DNA from: Thalassoglobus neptunius
GTDB lineage: Bacteria > Planctomycetota > Planctomycetia > Planctomycetales > Planctomycetaceae
Direction: 5' to 3'
NCBI RefSeq assembly: GCF_007859735.1
Contig: NZ_SIHI01000031.1
Coordinates: 1 to 39,967 of the forward strand
Length of the DNA: 39,967 bases
The notes below the pieces were generated by a model. It saw only the letters and a list, made by a program, of their open reading frames with translations, was not told the origin of the DNA and ran no database searches. Shown piece by piece: positions 36,737-39,967 of the stretch. The translations under genes and the position numbers were made by a program. Every line of letters begins with the position of its first letter. Positions within the stretch are counted from its first letter, which is position 1.

Positions 36737-37876
36737 TCATTTCCGAAGATTGAAAGTCGCTTGGTCCATTGCCCGACCGTTGAGTTGCAACGTCAGACCA
36801 TGTTCGCCGGGGTAAAGTTTGTAAGTAGTTGCGTTTGCTTTAAGCACGTGTTTCTTCTTAATCGTGACCGTAGAACTTTTTTTGAGGTCCAGCTGTTTCA
36901 GTTTAAAAACTTTCGGGCTCGTTGTTCCATTGGCTTTCATGAAATCGATCACATAATCGATCAGTACAGGTTCGTCTCGCTTTGCGGTCACGTTAAATGA
37001 AAATTCGAGCGCCTCGCCAAATTTAAGTGTTGAACGCTTTAACCTGAACTGCGAGATCTCAATCTTCGGGTTTGAGCGGAAGCCCAGCACTTCGAGAGCT
37101 TTCGAATCACCTTTCTTGATCAAAGTTCTCAAGGCGTGTTTTGTCATCCAGTGCAATTCAGGGCTGTTCTGCACTGCGAGATCTTTCCAGCGAGTCAATG
37201 TTTCGATGACTACCAAAGGATCCGTCTTTGCAATGTCGTTCAGATGATTGGCAACTGAGCGAGTTACATACCGAGTGGGATCGGCGTGAAGTGTGTCGAG
37301 TAAGGGAATTGCAGACGTACATGGAATGACGAGTCGTCCCGACCAGGGCAATCGGGGACGCGTGCCCTCGCTCGCGAGCCGTCGCACATGATAGTTCGAA
37401 TCAGTCGCCCATTTCGCAAGTTCGGCCATTGTGTCTTCAGTGTGCTCATTGATAAATGAGCGAATGGCGTCTTCCATCGAGAATCGCATCGTCAACTGTT
37501 TCAGGGTTCGTAGCGAAAGTTTGACATGTCGCTTTTCGAGTCCGTTTCGAACCACATACTCCCCGAGCGGAGCGAAAATAAAATCCCCGAAGTCATTGTC
37601 GGTTTTCGAAGGATCAAGCGGCGGTGGAAGTGCTGACGTGATCTGTCGAGTTGCGACGCGAAAATCATCGGACAGGAAGTTCTCAAGGACACTCGCTAGA
37701 TGGACGACTCTCTGCTTTAACTCCAGCTTCGTGAGTTGATCTATTGACTGGCGGACGAAATTTGCCTTGTCGAATCCTGAGTCTGTCGACGCAAAGAGGT
37801 CGGCGAGATAATTGACTCGCTCCGAATTGAAGAGCTGGTCTTTGAGGCTGAAACTCTCAGTGGAATGCTCTGCCAC
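36737..37876 (-). CDS. alkC: AlkC-like 3-methyladenine DNA glycosylase with Ig-like C-terminus
   Basis: 379 residues. The family's N-terminal block FSLKDQLFNSERVNYLADLF opens a HEAT-like helical domain of the AlkC/AlkD superfamily (about 1-265), including SNYHVRRLASEGTRPRLPWS, a conserved active-site region, and DPTRYVTRSVANHLNDIAKT. Residues about 270-379 are a beta-rich Ig-like domain (LKFGEALEFSFNVTAKRDEP, YPGEHGLTLQLNGRAMD). AlkC enzymes remove alkylated bases such as 3-methyladenine, and the Ig-like domain helps recognise damage. The start is GTG 37876 with AGGA 7 nt upstream. No neighbouring repair gene is visible, so it seems to be a single-gene unit. Confidence 0.88.
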   Translation of the reverse strand: MAEHSTESFSLKDQLFNSERVNYLADLFASTDSGFDKANFVRQSIDQLTKLELKQRVVHLASVLENFLSDDFRVATRQITSALPPPLDPSKTDNDFGDFIFAPLGEYVVRNGLEKRHVKLSLRTLKQLTMRFSMEDAIRSFINEHTEDTMAELAKWATDSNYHVRRLASEGTRPRLPWSGRLVIPCTSAIPLLDTLHADPTRYVTRSVANHLNDIAKTDPLVVIETLTRWKDLAVQNSPELHWMTKHALRTLIKKGDSKALEVLGFRSNPKIEISQFRLKRSTLKFGEALEFSFNVTAKRDEPVLIDYVIDFMKANGTTSPKVFKLKQLDLKKSSTVTIKKKHVLKANATTYKLYPGEHGLTLQLNGRAMDQATFNLRK

Positions 37877-38099
37877 AACTCGATCCTGCTGGTTCCTTTG
37901 ACGCGGGGCTTGGTTGATGCCGAGAATTGTAATGCAGTTGAGAAATCGATGCGCTCCTGAAACTCCAGATAGGAAAGATCTTCGGAACGGGTTTCAATCT
38001 CGAAGCCCGAGGCCTCTAATTGTGACTCATTCGGAATCAGTCGTCCAACTGCCTACGGAGAGAAGACCGGTGATTGCTTCAAGTCACTCAGCTGCCACC

Positions 38100-38413
38100 T
38101 TCGACCATCTTCCTCCCTGCCCCGTCGGCGGTCTCAGTTGCCTCGTTTTGTCGTATGAATATGCGAACATTCCTCCCGGACCTGCAATTGAGGCGACAGT
38201 CCCATCATTGTTGCAGATGTGCGTTTCGCTCACGGAATTGCCAAACGTCTGACCGGTGAGTCTTCCGGAATCATGATACGCTCTGGTGAGGTGAGTCGTC
38301 ATCCCCTCCTCAATCGTATAGAGTAATCCCCGAGAATTATTCGTCTTCACAATCTCTGTCGCGTCATATTCGAAACGCTGTTCGACGTGTTCAAAGTCGG
38401 ACAGCAGCTTCAA
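38100..38413 (-). pseudogene. RHS/YD-repeat relic 3
   Basis: The longest RHS fragment in the window, about 105 codons without a proper start. It reads EYDATEIVKTNNSRGLLYTI, EEGMTTHLTRAYHDSGRLTG, QTFGNSVSETHICNNDGTVA and FAYSYDKTRQ. The repeated YD, Y-x-D-S-GRLTG and NNDG motifs are typical of RHS/YD-repeat proteins. It aligns end to end with relic 2 and partly with relic 1. Only a TTG starts the frame, and no C-terminal toxin follows, so it is a remnant. It lies between the AlkC gene and an unknown secreted-protein gene, both on the same strand. Confidence 0.6.
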
Positions 38414-38486
38414 ACGGCTTCGCCTCCTAGAAAGTATTCTGGGCCACCCGCGGTTACGAAAAACCTGACAAAAATCCCAATCAAAC

Positions 38487-38503
38487 CTGTCTTTCCAAGA
38501 CAG
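38487..38503 (-). terminator. Hairpin after the secreted-protein gene
   Basis: A perfect 7-bp stem CTGTCTT/AAGACAG with a 3-nt loop lies 40 bp past the stop of the 38543 gene. In that direction it is followed by T-rich DNA (GATTTTTG, then GGTTTTTCG), but not by an immediate U-run. Confidence 0.45.
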
Positions 38504-38542
38504 TCGCTACGCCACTAACGCCGACTCCCCAACCGCTTTTGA

Positions 38543-39442
38543 TTAACCATGACTTGGAAGTTCACTTCCTTTAAATTTCAACAACTCGCCAGTCCATCCA
38601 GGCAACGGAGTGTTCGGAAGAACGAGCAATCCTTGCAGATCAACATCATTAGCCCACGGGTCTTCGATTGAAGATTTTGGACTTCGAGAGTCGGAGTACC
38701 AGAAAGGCCCGATAGAACTTGGCTTGCGAGTAGACGAGAAAAGCGTCAGCCACTTTGCCCACTCGGAACACCGCACTTCTAAGTTGCCTGGGGGTAATCC
38801 AATAACCAAATCCTCACGATTTGTTGCGATCGCAAGCAACGCAAAATTACGCCCGTTCCAGTCAATATCTTCCTTGCGCCTAATGTGATCGACCGTATTC
38901 GAAACGGCGAGAGTCATCAGATTTGAATTAAAGTTACGTCCGCGCCAGGCAATAAACTGAAAAATCGCAGATCGTTTGTCAATATCACTGGAAATCAGTT
39001 TCATCTGGTGCGCGGCCGATGCCCGAGAACACTTCACCCACGTTTCACCACTTGATTCAACACTGTGAATTCGTGCTGACGCCTGAATTGAGAAGAGGAC
39101 ACCTTCAGCTGCGAGAAGCAGCTTAAAACCATCACGTCCATTTCTTGAAAGCGCCTCATCAAGATACGAATTGATAAAATTTTCGTAATTGTCTGCATTA
39201 GAATGAATTGCAGACACAAAGATTTCGTGCATTTTGTAGTTTGCAACCGTCCAAGCTGCAATCTCAGCCTGTATTTCATCATCCGCTTGTAGTTCGGGAT
39301 TTACAACTATTGAAACGGATGAAATCTGATCACACAGCGCCTCGACGGAAGGAACAGAATTTTGCGCTTCGCATGTCGCAGATTGGATGAATACACATGC
39401 ACAACGAACCAGTAACAATAAAACGACATAACAATATTGCAT
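38543..39442 (-). CDS. Secreted protein of unknown function
   Basis: 299 residues. ATG 39442 has AAGGA 7 nt upstream and opens a signal peptide (MQYCYVVLLLLVRCACVFIQ, then SATCEA). The mature protein is mostly helical and acidic at first (EALCDQISSVSIVVNPELQA, ADDEIQAEIAAWTVANYKMH), then mixed, ending GWTGELLKFKGSELPSHG. I recognise no family. An in-frame reading runs upstream to 39847, but that part encodes a transposase relic, not this protein. The mature region has few Cys, no further TM helix and no lipobox. Confidence 0.72.
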   Translation of the reverse strand: MQYCYVVLLLLVRCACVFIQSATCEAQNSVPSVEALCDQISSVSIVVNPELQADDEIQAEIAAWTVANYKMHEIFVSAIHSNADNYENFINSYLDEALSRNGRDGFKLLLAAEGVLFSIQASARIHSVESSGETWVKCSRASAAHQMKLISSDIDKRSAIFQFIAWRGRNFNSNLMTLAVSNTVDHIRRKEDIDWNGRNFALLAIATNREDLVIGLPPGNLEVRCSEWAKWLTLFSSTRKPSSIGPFWYSDSRSPKSSIEDPWANDVDLQGLLVLPNTPLPGWTGELLKFKGSELPSHG

Positions 39443-39610
39443 CAATAAATCCTTCCTTCTAATGGGTAAGGTCAACATTGATTCCGCCACTAAAATCATA
39501 CGTCCCACTTCCTCCCAATGGAGCAGGGTGGCATTGCTAGATCGAATCGAAGGGGGCCATGTCCTCGCTTGCGTGGACATGCAGTTCACGTTCTCTGTCG
39601 GAACAATCCG

Positions 39611-39793
39611 GTCTTTACGAAGTAATTCTTCCATACTTCTAGGCTGGGTGGCACGGTCGATGCTCCTTGAGAACATCGCTCTCCAAAGGTCATTGATCAG
39701 CAAGGTCATTCGTCGATAACAGGAGAAGGTCAGCTCGTGCAAATGCCCGGCTTCGTGAAAGTGCTTGATCCGCTTTCGGTGAGGAGTCTGCAT
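39611..39793 (-). pseudogene. REP-associated (IS200-like, Y1) transposase N-terminal fragment
   Basis: From ATG 39793 the frame reads MQTPHRKRIKHFHEAGHL and HELTFSCYRRMTLLINDLWR, then AMFSRSIDRATQ, which is the N-terminal third of planctomycete REP-type tyrosine transposases. The family should go on to a HxH (EHVH) metal motif and a catalytic Tyr; the frame instead becomes unrelated after about residue 55. The fragment happens to be in frame with the secreted-protein gene downstream. It marks an old insertion or a decayed RAYT gene. The remaining 174 bp to the window end show nothing recognisable. Confidence 0.6.
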
Positions 39794-39967
39794 CAAACCA
39801 TCGTACGTCCAGCAAACACTGCAGGACAAGCCAGCAGTGGCACCCAACGCCGTTAACCGTATGAAGTCAGTGTTAGGGGTGTGATTTTTTGGGCGAGGAG
39901 GTTCAGGTCAGCTGAAGGTGGCTTGATTGTCGGTGGACCGGGTGGTTTGCGAGTTCGACGCTGCGGA

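Noticed and set aside
38543-39847. One 434-residue protein
   Set aside because: The first part is a transposase remnant, and a strong ribosome site plus signal peptide mark the true start at 39442.
1-39967. CRISPR array, tRNA or rRNA genes
   Set aside because: No regularly spaced direct repeats, cloverleaf-like segments or rRNA signatures were seen on either strand by eye.

Overview
The window looks like chromosome from a planctomycete, probably family Planctomycetaceae. The evidence is family content: two PSCyt1/DUF1549/DUF1553 cytochrome-like proteins, two Tat-exported DUF1501 proteins, a DUF1559 prepilin-like protein, a PPC-repeat protein, a XylR-type AraC regulator and a DUF1593 protein. 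GC content is moderate and GTG starts are common. The genus cannot be fixed from sequence alone. I saw no rRNA or tRNA gene and no CRISPR array.

Layout. 0.2-8.4 kb (minus): an operon-like run DUF1501 > PPC-repeat protein > DUF1549/DUF1553 > cytochrome/WD40 protein, all exported. 8.5-10.6 kb: two secreted proteins (a DNRLRE-type protein and an unrecognised one). 10.6-13.3 kb: an accessory patch with two decayed RHS/YD-repeat fragments, each followed by a small acidic orphan protein, and a DUF1593 hydrolase broken by an in-frame TGA. 13.6-19.4 kb (plus): XylR-like regulator, a second DUF1549/DUF1553 + DUF1501 pair, and an SRPBCC/AHSA1 protein. 19.6-23.6 kb: a divergent ABC permease and ATPase. 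23.7-26.2 kb (minus): DUF2271 > DUF4198 > siderophore-esterase-like hydrolase, the last interrupted by one TGA. 26.3-27.9 kb (minus): DUF1559 protein and a small lipoprotein lacking a normal start codon. 28.5-34.4 kb (plus): an alpha/alpha-toroid protein overlapping a three-TM protein, a Fur-box-like promoter, a TPR protein with an apparent -1 frameshift at a slippery G-tract, a small membrane protein, an ApbE-DUF2271 fusion and a PepSY membrane protein. 34.8-40 kb: amidohydrolase, small LRR-like protein, AlkC-like DNA glycosylase, a third RHS relic, an unknown secreted protein and a REP-type transposase fragment.

How the genes fit together. The two DUF1549/DUF1501 sets are the large exported systems usual in planctomycetes; their biochemical role is poorly known. 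DUF2271, DUF4198, the esterase, ApbE and PepSY suggest a periplasmic flavin/iron function split over two blocks 6 kb apart, and the Fur-like site between them fits this. Several genes carry single-base lesions (TGG to TGA twice, an ACG in a start position, a one-base slip in a G-tract), so this region is either decaying or contains sequence errors. TGA is a true stop here, because intact family C-termini end on it.
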